Positions 1-6,925 of a stretch of 64,000 nucleotides of DNA are shown here, piece after piece. Below the pieces are notes generated by a model. The model was given only the letters and a program-made list of their open reading frames with translations. It was not told where the DNA came from and ran no database searches. The stretch comes from Rhodococcus sp. OK519 (GTDB taxonomy: Bacteria > Actinomycetota > Actinomycetes > Mycobacteriales > Mycobacteriaceae), in assembly GCF_003051005.1 (NCBI RefSeq), contig NZ_QAOW01000003.1, positions 186,001-250,000 on the forward strand, read 5' to 3'. The position numbers and the translations under genes were made by a program. Position 1 is the first letter of the stretch; each line of letters opens with the position of its first letter.

Positions 1-13
1 CGGTAACAATGAT

Positions 14-802
14 GTGGTGCGCAAACTCATCATCGGCCTGGTATGCCTCGTCGGACTTGTCGTCGTCGTCGATTTCGGCGCCGCCGCCTACTCCGAGTTC
101 CGGGTCTCACGCGCGCTACGGGAGGGCGGATCGCTCAACGCGGACCCCGAGGTGACCATCCACGGATTCCCGTTCGTCACGCAGGCGTGGAACGGCAAGT
201 ACGAGAACATCGAGATCCGTGCGCAACAGGTCGAGGCCGACATGATCGGCGAGGTCACGATCGAGGCGACCCTCAACGGGGTCTCCGTCCCGCCGTCCGC
301 ACTGATCGACGGCTCGGTCCACACAGTTCCGGTCGATCATCTCGAGGGCCGCATGAAGATCGACGCCACCGACCTCGGCAAGTTCCTCGGCATCCCCGAC
401 CTGCAGGTTTCCGCACCACCGGCAAGTAAGTCCGACGGCACCGGCGGGTCCGGCGGATCCGGTTCCACCACCGACGACGGCGGCATCGTGCTCACCGGCA
501 CGGTTCCGGTCGGACCGCTGCAGACTTCGGTGAGCGTGCAGGCGGACCTGGTGCTGCGCGGCGAGCAGTTGATGATCGTCGCCACCGATTTCAACTTCGA
601 CCCCACCGGCGAGTCCGAGTTCACGGTGCCGGCCCCGTTGCGCCAGCAGGTGCTCGACCGCTTCACCAAGACGATCGACCCGCAGTCGCTGCCGTTCGGC
701 ATCATGCCCACCGATGTGTACGCGCAGGGGTCGCAGATCGTCATCGAGGGAAGCGGCGACGACCTGACGATCAACCTCGACGAGTTGCAGGCCCAGCTGT
801 GA
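14..802 (+). CDS. lmeA: LmeA-like phospholipid-binding protein (DUF2993)
   Basis: A 262-aa envelope protein with an N-terminal hydrophobic segment (about residues 5-25, LIIGLVCLVGLVVVVDFGAA) acting as signal or anchor. The body has the DUF2993 pattern of alternating beta strands, with a Gly/Ser/Thr-rich linker near residues 136-152. In mycobacteria LmeA (Rv0817c) is a periplasmic phospholipid-binding protein needed for lipomannan/lipoarabinomannan maturation; that role is inferred here from family and position. The GTG start lies almost at the window edge, so its promoter is not visible. Its stop overlaps the thioredoxin start (GTGA), implying translational coupling. Confidence 0.75.
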   Translation: MVRKLIIGLVCLVGLVVVVDFGAAAYSEFRVSRALREGGSLNADPEVTIHGFPFVTQAWNGKYENIEIRAQQVEADMIGEVTIEATLNGVSVPPSALIDGSVHTVPVDHLEGRMKIDATDLGKFLGIPDLQVSAPPASKSDGTGGSGGSGSTTDDGGIVLTGTVPVGPLQTSVSVQADLVLRGEQLMIVATDFNFDPTGESEFTVPAPLRQQVLDRFTKTIDPQSLPFGIMPTDVYAQGSQIVIEGSGDDLTINLDELQAQL

Positions 803-1272
803 CCGCTCTCATCATTCTCGTCGCGGCGGTCGCGGCGACGGTGGCCGTGGGGTTGGTCCTGCAGTCCCGCGCCGGCAAGGTTCGCGCCTCCACACCGTCG
901 ACCACCGGAGTGGTGGACGACGAACGGGCAGCCCAGTTCGCGGCCGCCGGTGTCACCGCGACCGGACGACCGATCGTGCTGCATTTCTCGGCCGACTGGT
1001 GCGGCCCGTGCGCCGCCGTCCGACGCGTCGTCGAACAGGTCGTCTCTCGCCTCGGCACCGACGCCGACGGCCTCCCCGCCGCCACCGAGGTGGAACTCGA
1101 CATCGACCGGCATCCCGCTCTGGCAAAGACTCTGGGCGTCCTGTCGCTGCCGACGACCTTCATCCTCGACGGCGCGCTCACCGAGCGATTCCGGATTTCC
1201 GGGGTACCGTCCGCCGCCGATCTCGAGACTGCGCTCGCGCCCCTACTCCAAACAGGGCACCCCGATTCCTGA
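799..1272 (+). CDS. Membrane-anchored thioredoxin-like protein
   Basis: A 157-aa protein with an N-terminal transmembrane helix (about residues 2-22) followed by a thioredoxin fold carrying the active-site motif SADWCGPCAAV (CGPC, residues about 68-71) and the cis-proline strand LSLPTTFIL. It probably works as a dithiol reductase on the outer face of the membrane. It is the positional equivalent of mycobacterial ThiX (Rv0816c), next to sulfurtransferase genes. Translation is coupled to the upstream LmeA-like gene by the GTGA overlap. The substrate is unknown; supply of reductant to the neighbouring sulfurtransferase system is an inference from gene order. Confidence 0.8.
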   Translation: MTALIILVAAVAATVAVGLVLQSRAGKVRASTPSTTGVVDDERAAQFAAAGVTATGRPIVLHFSADWCGPCAAVRRVVEQVVSRLGTDADGLPAATEVELDIDRHPALAKTLGVLSLPTTFILDGALTERFRISGVPSAADLETALAPLLQTGHPDS

Positions 1273-1281
1273 AAAACCGGG

Positions 1282-1287
1282 TACGCT
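1282..1287 (+). promoter_or_regulatory. Probable -10 element of a leaderless promoter
   Basis: TACGCT lies seven bases before the GTG at 1295, with no ribosome-binding site in between. This is the geometry of an actinobacterial leaderless transcript whose first base is the start codon. No convincing -35 is visible, as is common for such promoters. Confidence 0.5.
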
Positions 1288-1294
1288 GCACCAC

Positions 1295-1381
1295 GTGTAC
1301 GCCAACCACGAGCTGATGCTCACCCGTCGCCGCGCAGTCGATCTGTGCCGCCTCGGTGGTTGTTGCTGTCCCTGCTGCTGA
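1295..1381 (+). CDS. Poly-cysteine leader peptide of the sulfur operon
   Basis: A 28-codon ORF starting with GTG and ending ...LCRLGGCCCPCC-stop: six cysteines, five of them among the last six residues. It lies 137 bases before the DUF4395/sulfurtransferase operon. Leaderless poly-cysteine short ORFs are known in mycobacteria as cysteine-responsive attenuators of sulfur genes: translation through the Cys codons reports the charged Cys-tRNA pool. Codon content, position before a sulfur operon and a hairpin beginning at the stop codon all fit that role. The peptide itself probably has no separate function. It overlaps the end of a non-genic frame only. Confidence 0.85.
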   Translation: MYANHELMLTRRRAVDLCRLGGCCCPCC

Positions 1382-1439
1382 TCACGCAGACGGTCTGTTT
1401 TCTGCCCAGCGCTTCTCGCTGAGATCCCCGTCCGTGATC
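1380..1439 (+). promoter_or_regulatory. Candidate attenuator hairpin starting at the leader stop codon
   Basis: GATCACG (1380-1386) plus GACGG (1389-1393) can pair with CCGTC (1428-1432) plus CGTGATC (1433-1439), leaving a two-base bulge. The left arm begins inside the leader stop codon, so a ribosome stalled on, or terminating after, the Cys run would cover it. No T-tract follows. The action may therefore be on translation or Rho access rather than intrinsic termination. The pairing is read by eye. Confidence 0.5.
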
Positions 1440-1518
1440 GGTGAATCCCCGAGTCCGGTCCCTGCCGCGATTTCCCGGCGGCATGTCAACAATCGGTAGC
1501 CCGCAGGAGCACTCCACA

Positions 1519-1995
1519 ATGGCATCTCCCACGTCCACACTCACGGCCCAGCAGGTCGACATCCGGGGTCCGCGCTTCGCCGCATGGGTCACCACCGCCG
1601 TCCTGGTCGTGGTGCTGGCGCTGTCGACGGGCTCCACACTCGCCGCAGGCCTGCTGCTGGCCGCGCAGGCCGTGGTCTTCGCGATCGGCGCCGTCGCCGG
1701 TCCCCGCCGCAGCCCGTACGGCCGGTTGTTCGCGGCCTTCGTCGCACCACGACTGAGCCCGACGGTCGAGCGCGAACCCGTCGCCCCGCTGCGTTTCGCG
1801 CAGGGAGTCGGCCTCGCTTTCGCCGCCGTCGGCACGGTCGCCTTCCTGCTCGGCGCGGGAGTCGTCGGCGGCATCGCGACCGGCTTCGCGCTGTTTGCCG
1901 CGCTGCTCAACGCCGCCTTCGGCATCTGCCTCGGCTGCCAGATCTACCCGCTGGCCGCCCGCCTGCGCGGCGGCACCACGCCCAGCGCAGCCTGA
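1519..1995 (+). CDS. DUF4395 membrane protein
   Basis: A 158-aa integral membrane protein with about four hydrophobic helices. It begins MASPTSTLTAQQVDIRGPRF, the usual DUF4395 opening, and carries a C-terminal GICLGCQIYPL motif with paired cysteines. The start at 1519 is preferred over the upstream GTG at 1441 because AGGAG lies nine bases before it. DUF4395 genes commonly sit beside thiosulfate sulfurtransferases and thioredoxins in actinobacteria. A role in sulfur or thiol transfer across the membrane is likely but not established. It is the first structural gene behind the cysteine leader. Confidence 0.75.
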   Translation: MASPTSTLTAQQVDIRGPRFAAWVTTAVLVVVLALSTGSTLAAGLLLAAQAVVFAIGAVAGPRRSPYGRLFAAFVAPRLSPTVEREPVAPLRFAQGVGLAFAAVGTVAFLLGAGVVGGIATGFALFAALLNAAFGICLGCQIYPLAARLRGGTTPSAA

Positions 1996-2108
1996 CCCGA
2001 CGTTCCGGATTCCGCCCACGGTACGAGCCTGTGCCCGTACGGATTCCGCACGCTCCACCGCTCTCCAACCCGTTCTCACCCGCCGTTCCACCATCGAAAG
2101 GACACTTC

Positions 2109-2942
2109 ATGGCTCGCTCCGACGTCCTGGTCTCCGCAGACTGGGCAGAGCAGAACCTCAACGCTCCCAAGACCGTCTTCATCGAGGTCGACGAGGACAC
2201 CGCCGCCTACGAGAGCAGCCACATCGAGGGCGCGATCCGGCTCGACTGGCGCAAGGATCTGCAGGACGGCGTCCGCCGCGACTTCCTGAACCAGGAGCAG
2301 TTCTCGGCCCTGCTGTCCGCCAAGGGCGTCGCCAACGACGACACCGTGGTCCTGTACGGCGGCAACAACAATTGGTTCGCCGCCTATGCGTACTGGTACT
2401 TCAAGCTGTACGGCCACCAGGACATCAAGCTGATCGACGGCGGCCGCAAGAAGTGGGAACTCGACGGCCGTCCGCTGTCGAGCGAGACCGTCACTCGTCC
2501 GGCCACCGAGTACAAGGCTGCCGCAGCCGACACCTCGATCCGCGCGTTCCGTGACGACGTGATCGCCGCGATCGGTTCGGCCAACCTGGTCGACGTCCGC
2601 TCCCCCGACGAGTTCTCGGGCAAGATCCTGGCCCCGGCCCACCTTCCGCAGGAGCAGGCGCAGCAGCGCGGACACGTCCCGGGCGCCATCAACATCCCGT
2701 GGAGCACCACCGCCAACGAGGACGGCACCTTCAAGTCCGACGAGGCCCTCGCGAAGCTGTACGCGGACAAGGGCTTCGACGAGACCAAGGACACCATCGC
2801 CTACTGCCGCATCGGCGAGCGCTCGAGCCACACCTGGTTCGTGCTGCAGGAGATCCTCGGCAAGCAGAACGTGAAGAACTACGACGGCAGCTGGGTCGAG
2901 TACGGCTCACTGGTCGGCGCACCGATCGAGTTGGGAGCATAA
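2109..2942 (+). CDS. cysA2: Thiosulfate sulfurtransferase (rhodanese, CysA2/SseA type)
   Basis: A 277-aa cytosolic tandem-rhodanese enzyme, the same length as mycobacterial CysA2 and very similar to it by recognition. It transfers sulfane sulfur from thiosulfate to thiophilic acceptors through a persulfide cysteine. An N-terminal inactive rhodanese domain (to about residue 140) is followed by the catalytic domain with the active-site loop CRIGERS near residues 234-240 and the signature DVRSPDEFSG. A GAAAGGAC ribosome-binding site precedes the ATG. It lies between DUF4395 and sseC and is probably under control of the cysteine leader. Confidence 0.93.
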   Translation: MARSDVLVSADWAEQNLNAPKTVFIEVDEDTAAYESSHIEGAIRLDWRKDLQDGVRRDFLNQEQFSALLSAKGVANDDTVVLYGGNNNWFAAYAYWYFKLYGHQDIKLIDGGRKKWELDGRPLSSETVTRPATEYKAAAADTSIRAFRDDVIAAIGSANLVDVRSPDEFSGKILAPAHLPQEQAQQRGHVPGAINIPWSTTANEDGTFKSDEALAKLYADKGFDETKDTIAYCRIGERSSHTWFVLQEILGKQNVKNYDGSWVEYGSLVGAPIELGA

Positions 2943-2947
2943 GAGAT

Positions 2948-3253
2948 ATGTGCGGAGCACCTGTTCAGACCCAGACCCTGCCCGCGGGCGTCAACGTCGA
3001 GAAGGAAACCGTCATCACCGGCCGCGTCGTGGCCGCTGACGGTCAGCCGGTGGGCGGCGCATTCGTCCGCCTGCTCGACGGCACCGACGAGTTCACCGCC
3101 GAGGTCGTCGCATCCGCGACCGGCGACTTCCGCTTCTTCGCCGCGCCCGGCACCTGGAAGGTGCGCGCGCTGTCGAGCACCGGCAACGGTGACGTGACGA
3201 TCAATCCGGACAGTGCCGGCGTCTACGCCGTCGACGTGACCGTCGCCAAGTAG
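2948..3253 (+). CDS. sseC: SseC-like protein (DUF1416)
   Basis: A 101-aa all-beta protein of the DUF1416 family, with the conserved centre GRVVAADGQPVGGAFVRLLD and DFRFFAAPGTWKVRAL. A cysteine sits at position 2 (MCGAP). The invariant partnership with CysA2 (here six bases downstream of its stop) suggests an accessory role in sulfur handling, possibly as an acceptor or carrier. Biochemical function is not established. It is the last gene of the operon and is followed by a strong terminator. Confidence 0.9.
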   Translation: MCGAPVQTQTLPAGVNVEKETVITGRVVAADGQPVGGAFVRLLDGTDEFTAEVVASATGDFRFFAAPGTWKVRALSSTGNGDVTINPDSAGVYAVDVTVAK

Positions 3254-3273
3254 GTCGATACCGAACTGAGAAG

Positions 3274-3308
3274 GGGGCACCACTCCGCTCGGAGTGGTGC
3301 CCCTTTTT
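3274..3308. terminator. Strong intrinsic terminator, probably bidirectional
   Basis: GGGGCACCACTCC (3274-3286) pairs perfectly with GGAGTGGTGCCCC (3291-3303) around a four-base loop, followed by TTTTT. It lies between the convergent sseC and cutinase-like genes. The T-tract serves the plus strand; the hairpin may also stop minus-strand transcripts. Confidence 0.92.
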
Positions 3309-3315
3309 CCGTCGT

Positions 3316-4548
3316 CTAGCCCCCGGCCGCCGGGAGGGTGTCGATCCAGTCGGTGACCCTCCCGCTGTCGCCGAGAAGCGGGGCGGGACCGGGAAGCCAG
3401 TACAGGATGTGCTGGAGCGGACCCAGCACGATGTACGGCTTCACGATCAGGTCGACGATGCCGCGATTGTCCTCGAGGAACCCGGCGCCCTCCGCTGCCA
3501 GCTTGGCCCGGACCACCTCGGCACCCGGGCCACGAGCCCAGGCATCCAGTGCGGCAACGCGTTCCGGAGTGGCCTCAGCAGTCGCCGCATCGTCGCGGTA
3601 CGTCTGGTCCGCAACCGTGCGCAGAACGTCGAGCAGCGACTCGCCGGACGTGAACCAGTCCTCGCGGGAGACGATGTGGGCGATCGCGCGCGCAGACATG
3701 TCGGAGGCGACACGGCCGAAGTCCGCGAACGTCTGCACGGGGTTGAGGATCGTGAACCGCATCTGCCCCAGAACCCCGAGCGCGAGTTCGAGCAGCGCGA
3801 CGTCCGGCGGGGCGTCGCACGCGATGTCCATCGGACGGCAGTCGTAGAGGATCTTGCCGTCGAGCGCGCCGTAGTCGGCCGGCTCCGACGCCATGAAGCC
3901 GCCACCGGCCGGGCCCGGTTCGCCGAGTGACGGTGTCCCGGCGGGCCGGTACGGGTCACCGACCAGCGCGACACCGGCGATGTCGGCGGCGGTGACCGCC
4001 GCTGACGCTCCCCGGTGACCGATGTCGCGCGAGACGCGCTCGGTGACTTCGGCACCCACGCTGTAGCCGAGCAACGCAAACCTCGTCGCAGTGCCGCACT
4101 GGGTCTTCTTCTCGTCCAGGATCCGGTTCAGCGACGTCACACCGGCCGCCACCGAATCCTGGTACGTCGGCACATCCGACAGCAGGCCCAGGCCGTACGT
4201 CGACGGGTACGGCACGTACACCCACCCGACCCTGCCGGGTTGCTCACGGTTGGCCTCCCCGAGCGGCACCGTGACCTGGTTGAGCCAGTTGGACCCCGGC
4301 ACCCGGTCCTTGTCGTCGAACGGATCGCGATCGGCGGTCGAATCCCCGGCACCCGACGTCGCGACCACCAGAATGTCGGGACAGTCGGCCCCGTAGTTGT
4401 TCGGATTCACGGTCGGCGTGCGCGTCGAACCCGATCCGGAGTCCGCCGATCCCTCCGCCGCTGCAGCGACACCGGTCCCGAGCAGCATCACCGCGGTGAG
4501 CAGCCCACCCAGAGTGCACGCGACCGCCCGACACCTCGTCCGACTCAT
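3316..4548 (-). CDS. Secreted cutinase-family serine esterase
   Basis: A 410-aa protein with a signal peptide (residues 1-31, hydrophobic core and AAAAE cleavage region), then an alpha/beta-hydrolase domain of the cutinase type. The nucleophile elbow is GYSVG with Ser about 163. [10 protein letters not shown] is the likely Asp strand, and several cysteines (GADC, TQCG, YDC, IACD) could form disulfides. Actinobacterial cutinase-like proteins hydrolyse lipid or polyester esters outside the cell. The start chosen has GGAGG seven bases upstream; an in-frame ATG 27 codons earlier lacks this. The long C-terminal half, after about residue 260, is not one I recognise. Confidence 0.8.
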   Translation of the reverse strand: MSRTRCRAVACTLGGLLTAVMLLGTGVAAAAEGSADSGSGSTRTPTVNPNNYGADCPDILVVATSGAGDSTADRDPFDDKDRVPGSNWLNQVTVPLGEANREQPGRVGWVYVPYPSTYGLGLLSDVPTYQDSVAAGVTSLNRILDEKKTQCGTATRFALLGYSVGAEVTERVSRDIGHRGASAAVTAADIAGVALVGDPYRPAGTPSLGEPGPAGGGFMASEPADYGALDGKILYDCRPMDIACDAPPDVALLELALGVLGQMRFTILNPVQTFADFGRVASDMSARAIAHIVSREDWFTSGESLLDVLRTVADQTYRDDAATAEATPERVAALDAWARGPGAEVVRAKLAAEGAGFLEDNRGIVDLIVKPYIVLGPLQHILYWLPGPAPLLGDSGRVTDWIDTLPAAGG

Positions 4549-4713
4549 CGACACCTCCGACCGTTCGCACCACTGCAGACGTGGCTGATCTTGTTCCGTT
4601 GGCGATTCGGGAGCACCGTACTCCCGCATTTCGGGCGTCGAGGCGGATTCCGCCGGATCGATTCACCCGACCGCACAGTCCCGTCCGATTTCTGACGCCG
4701 CGGGGACGCGGTC

Positions 4714-4719
4714 TAAGAT
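4714..4719 (+). promoter_or_regulatory. Probable -10 element of a leaderless promoter
   Basis: TAAGAT with six bases between it and the GTG at 4726. No ribosome-binding site precedes that start, so the transcript is probably leaderless. Confidence 0.6.
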
Positions 4720-4725
4720 GGGCCC

Positions 4726-4824
4726 GTGGTCATCTTCTTCGAGGTTCTCCTGGTTCTTGCTGCCATCCTGATCACCTGGTTCTCGCTGTACGTCGTGTAC
4801 CGACTGGTCACCGACAAGCCGTGA
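4726..4824 (+). CDS. Leaderless 32-aa single-pass membrane peptide
   Basis: A 32-codon ORF: one hydrophobic helix ([20 protein letters not shown]) followed by a short basic tail ending RLVTDKP. The GTG start sits six bases after a good -10 box, and the stop overlaps the next start as GTGA (4821-4824), coupling it to the nitrobindin-like gene. Codon use is like the neighbours. I do not recognise a family. It may be a small membrane protein in its own right or mainly a coupling device for downstream translation. Confidence 0.65.
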   Translation: MVIFFEVLLVLAAILITWFSLYVVYRLVTDKP

Positions 4825-5519
4825 ATCAGGATCCGGACGCGGGCTCAGAAAAGCAGCCTGACGACACCGAGTCGCACGTTGTCCGTGGCAGCGGCGACCG
4901 TGCAGTCGCGGCTGCCGAAGAGCGCGCGAAGGACACGGCGGGACGCAACATCCCGACGCTGCCCGATCTCCCCCTGCCCGAGGACACCGCGAATCTGCGA
5001 CTCGGGCCGGACCTGAACCCCGGCATGCTCGCGCTCCTGCCGCTCGTCGGCGTGTGGCGCGGCGAGGGCGAGGGTCACGACCCGGAGACCGGCGACTACC
5101 CGTTCGGCCAGCAGATCATCATCTCGCACGACGGCGAGAACTACCTGGCGTGGGATTCCCGCAGCTGGCGTCTGGATGCCGACGGCGGTTACGTCGGCCC
5201 CGATCAGCGCGAGAGCGGCTTCTGGCGGGTCGCCGGCGACGGCATCCCCGGCAGCACCAACGAGGAAGTCGTCGAGCTCCTCCTCACGCACGCGTCCGGC
5301 GTCGTCGAACTGTTCTACGGTCAGGCGCTCACGCAGTCGTCGTGGGAACTCGCGACCGACGTCGTGATCCGCAGCGAGTCCGGTGAGCTCATCGGTGGGG
5401 CCAAGCGCCTCTACGGCATCGTCGAAGGCGGCGATCTGGCATACGTCGAGGAGCGCGTCGTCGCCGACGGCCCCCTCGCGCCGCGGTACTCCGCACGCCT
5501 CCAGCGCTACATCGGCTGA
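4821..5519 (+). CDS. Nitrobindin-like beta-barrel (FABP-like) protein
   Basis: A 232-aa protein with a polar, probably disordered first 55 residues, then a ten-stranded barrel beginning [13 protein letters not shown] (the GxWxGxG motif, about residues 77-83). It is the positional and sequence counterpart of mycobacterial Rv0813c. Classical nitrobindins bind ferric haem through a histidine near the C terminus; the C-terminal stretch here ([14 protein letters not shown]) has no histidine, matching the nitrobindin-like subgroup without the haem ligand. Haem binding should not be assumed. The GTG start overlaps the upstream small peptide stop. Confidence 0.8.
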   Translation: MNQDPDAGSEKQPDDTESHVVRGSGDRAVAAAEERAKDTAGRNIPTLPDLPLPEDTANLRLGPDLNPGMLALLPLVGVWRGEGEGHDPETGDYPFGQQIIISHDGENYLAWDSRSWRLDADGGYVGPDQRESGFWRVAGDGIPGSTNEEVVELLLTHASGVVELFYGQALTQSSWELATDVVIRSESGELIGGAKRLYGIVEGGDLAYVEERVVADGPLAPRYSARLQRYIG

Positions 5520-5538
5520 CCACCCCAGAACAGCAGCG

Positions 5539-5577
5539 ACCCCCGGGCCCGTCCACGAGACGAAGCCCGGGGGTTTC
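5539..5577 (+). terminator. Intrinsic terminator of the nitrobindin-like gene
   Basis: ACCCCCGGGC (5539-5548) pairs with GCCCGGGGGT (5565-5574), followed by a short TTT. It lies 20 bases after the stop codon. Confidence 0.8.
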
Positions 5578-5928
5578 GCATTTCGTGGAGTTCCGATCTG
5601 GACGTGACCGGAGGGCTCGGGGGTCGGGTAGCTGCCTGGGATTCGCCAGCCGTCGTGCGGTCAGTGATCCCGAGAGCATCGTGGCTAGCGGACAGCCACC
5701 TCACGTGTCCGTTTGTCATTCAACTTCAGACCACCTCCTTCCTCGCGTAAGCCCGAAGTTACGCCCGCGGCGCGGACTCGGCAACGGGTTTTTCGGTCGA
5801 GGTGGCCTTCGCAACGAGACGAGCCCCGCCCCGGACAGTGCCGGGACGGGGCTCATTCGGTGCGCCAACGGGCGTTCACGGCACGCTTTTACGCTCCGGG
5901 CGTGCCGTGACTTCCCGTTCGGGGCGGA
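5578..5928. other. Non-coding gap with two hairpins
   Basis: I see no credible gene here. One hairpin has arms near 5821-5834 and 5841-5854 (GAGCCCCG.. with ..CGGGGCTC). Another has CACGGCACGC (5877-5886) against GCGTGCCGTG (5900-5909). Both lie just past the minus-strand secreted-protein gene and may end its transcript. The rest shows nothing I can name. Confidence 0.5.
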
Positions 5929-6645
5929 CTAGCTCATGTTGCCGAGCACGTTGCCCAGGATTCCGCCGACCACGTTGGAGATCGAACCCTGGGGGTCGGT
6001 CAGAGAACCGAAGACCTGACCACCGACGCCGATGCCCTCGAGGCTGCCCGTGCCGGCCTCGACGGGATTCGGCTGACGGATCGTGACGCACACGCCCATC
6101 GGGTTGATGTTCCAGTCGCCGGCCGCGAGCACGATGTTGGTGCCCGCGCCGCTGTCCAGCTTGCTGCCGACCACGGCGTTGTCCGGGACCTTGTACGTGG
6201 TTTCCAGGGCGATGACTCCGCCGCCCGCCGTGGTCCACCCGGTGCCCTTGGCGATGACGGCATTGTTGCCGACGACGGCGGTGCCCGTGACGTCCTCCCA
6301 CTGCTGGCCCCCGAGGACCCACTTGACGTTCACGCGCGCCTTCACCAACTGGAAGCCGGCCGGGTGGAAGTCGCGGATCTGGTTCACGAGCGCCCCCGAA
6401 CCGGACACCTTCGTGAGGTAGGTGACGGTGTGGCCCGGTGCGGCAGTGCCGTCGCCGACGATCTCCTTGCTCACGGTGTACGGCGTCCCGAAGGAGCCGG
6501 GCCAACTGTCAGTGACCGACTGGTTGAGCGCGCATGCGGGCGTGGCCTGTGCCACCGACGTTCCCAGGCCAACGGTGACGCCGGCGGCGAGGATCGCCAT
6601 CGAGGCGGTTGCGGCGACGGCGTGGCGTAACGAGCGACGTGACAT
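5929..6645 (-). CDS. Secreted protein of unknown function
   Basis: A 238-aa protein with a clear signal peptide (SRR start, hydrophobic core about residues 9-28, cleavage near VAQA-TP). The mature part is rich in beta-strand-like segments with the phrase GDGTAAPGHTVTYLTKVSGSG, which loosely resembles Ig-like or DUF11-type surface repeats. It has two cysteines that could form a disulfide and a Gly/Leu/Val-rich C-terminal tail (GGILGNVLGN). GGAG lies about eight bases before the ATG. Export is supported; function is not. It is a monocistronic unit divergent from nothing and downstream of a 280-base gap after cydC. Confidence 0.6.
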   Translation of the reverse strand: MSRRSLRHAVAATASMAILAAGVTVGLGTSVAQATPACALNQSVTDSWPGSFGTPYTVSKEIVGDGTAAPGHTVTYLTKVSGSGALVNQIRDFHPAGFQLVKARVNVKWVLGGQQWEDVTGTAVVGNNAVIAKGTGWTTAGGGVIALETTYKVPDNAVVGSKLDSGAGTNIVLAAGDWNINPMGVCVTIRQPNPVEAGTGSLEGIGVGGQVFGSLTDPQGSISNVVGGILGNVLGNMS

Positions 6646-6776
6646 ATAAAGCTCCGTTCAGTGGGGTGTGAAGTCCAGCCTGAGGGGGAAGGTAGAACGT
6701 GTTTCAGTATCGAGAGTGCAACTCGGCCAAGTTGCCCAATCCGCAGTGAAGTCGCTCACATACTAGCTACGAATTC

Positions 6777-6788
6777 GGACGTACGTCC
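6777..6788. promoter_or_regulatory. Perfect 12-bp palindrome, possible operator
   Basis: GGACGTACGTCC, in the 280-base gap between cydC and the secreted-protein gene, about 130 bases upstream of the latter's start. The rest of this gap shows no gene. The regulator is unknown. Confidence 0.35.
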
Positions 6789-6925
6789 AGAAATCTAGCA
6801 CCGAGGTGGCAGGCACTTTTCATCGTCTCGCTGCAGGTAACGCGCTCACCCTCGCAAACGATCACTGGAAAACTGGAACGTGTTACACCCACGGAGGCAG
6901 GGCGTGGAGGGGAAGGACCCCGAGG

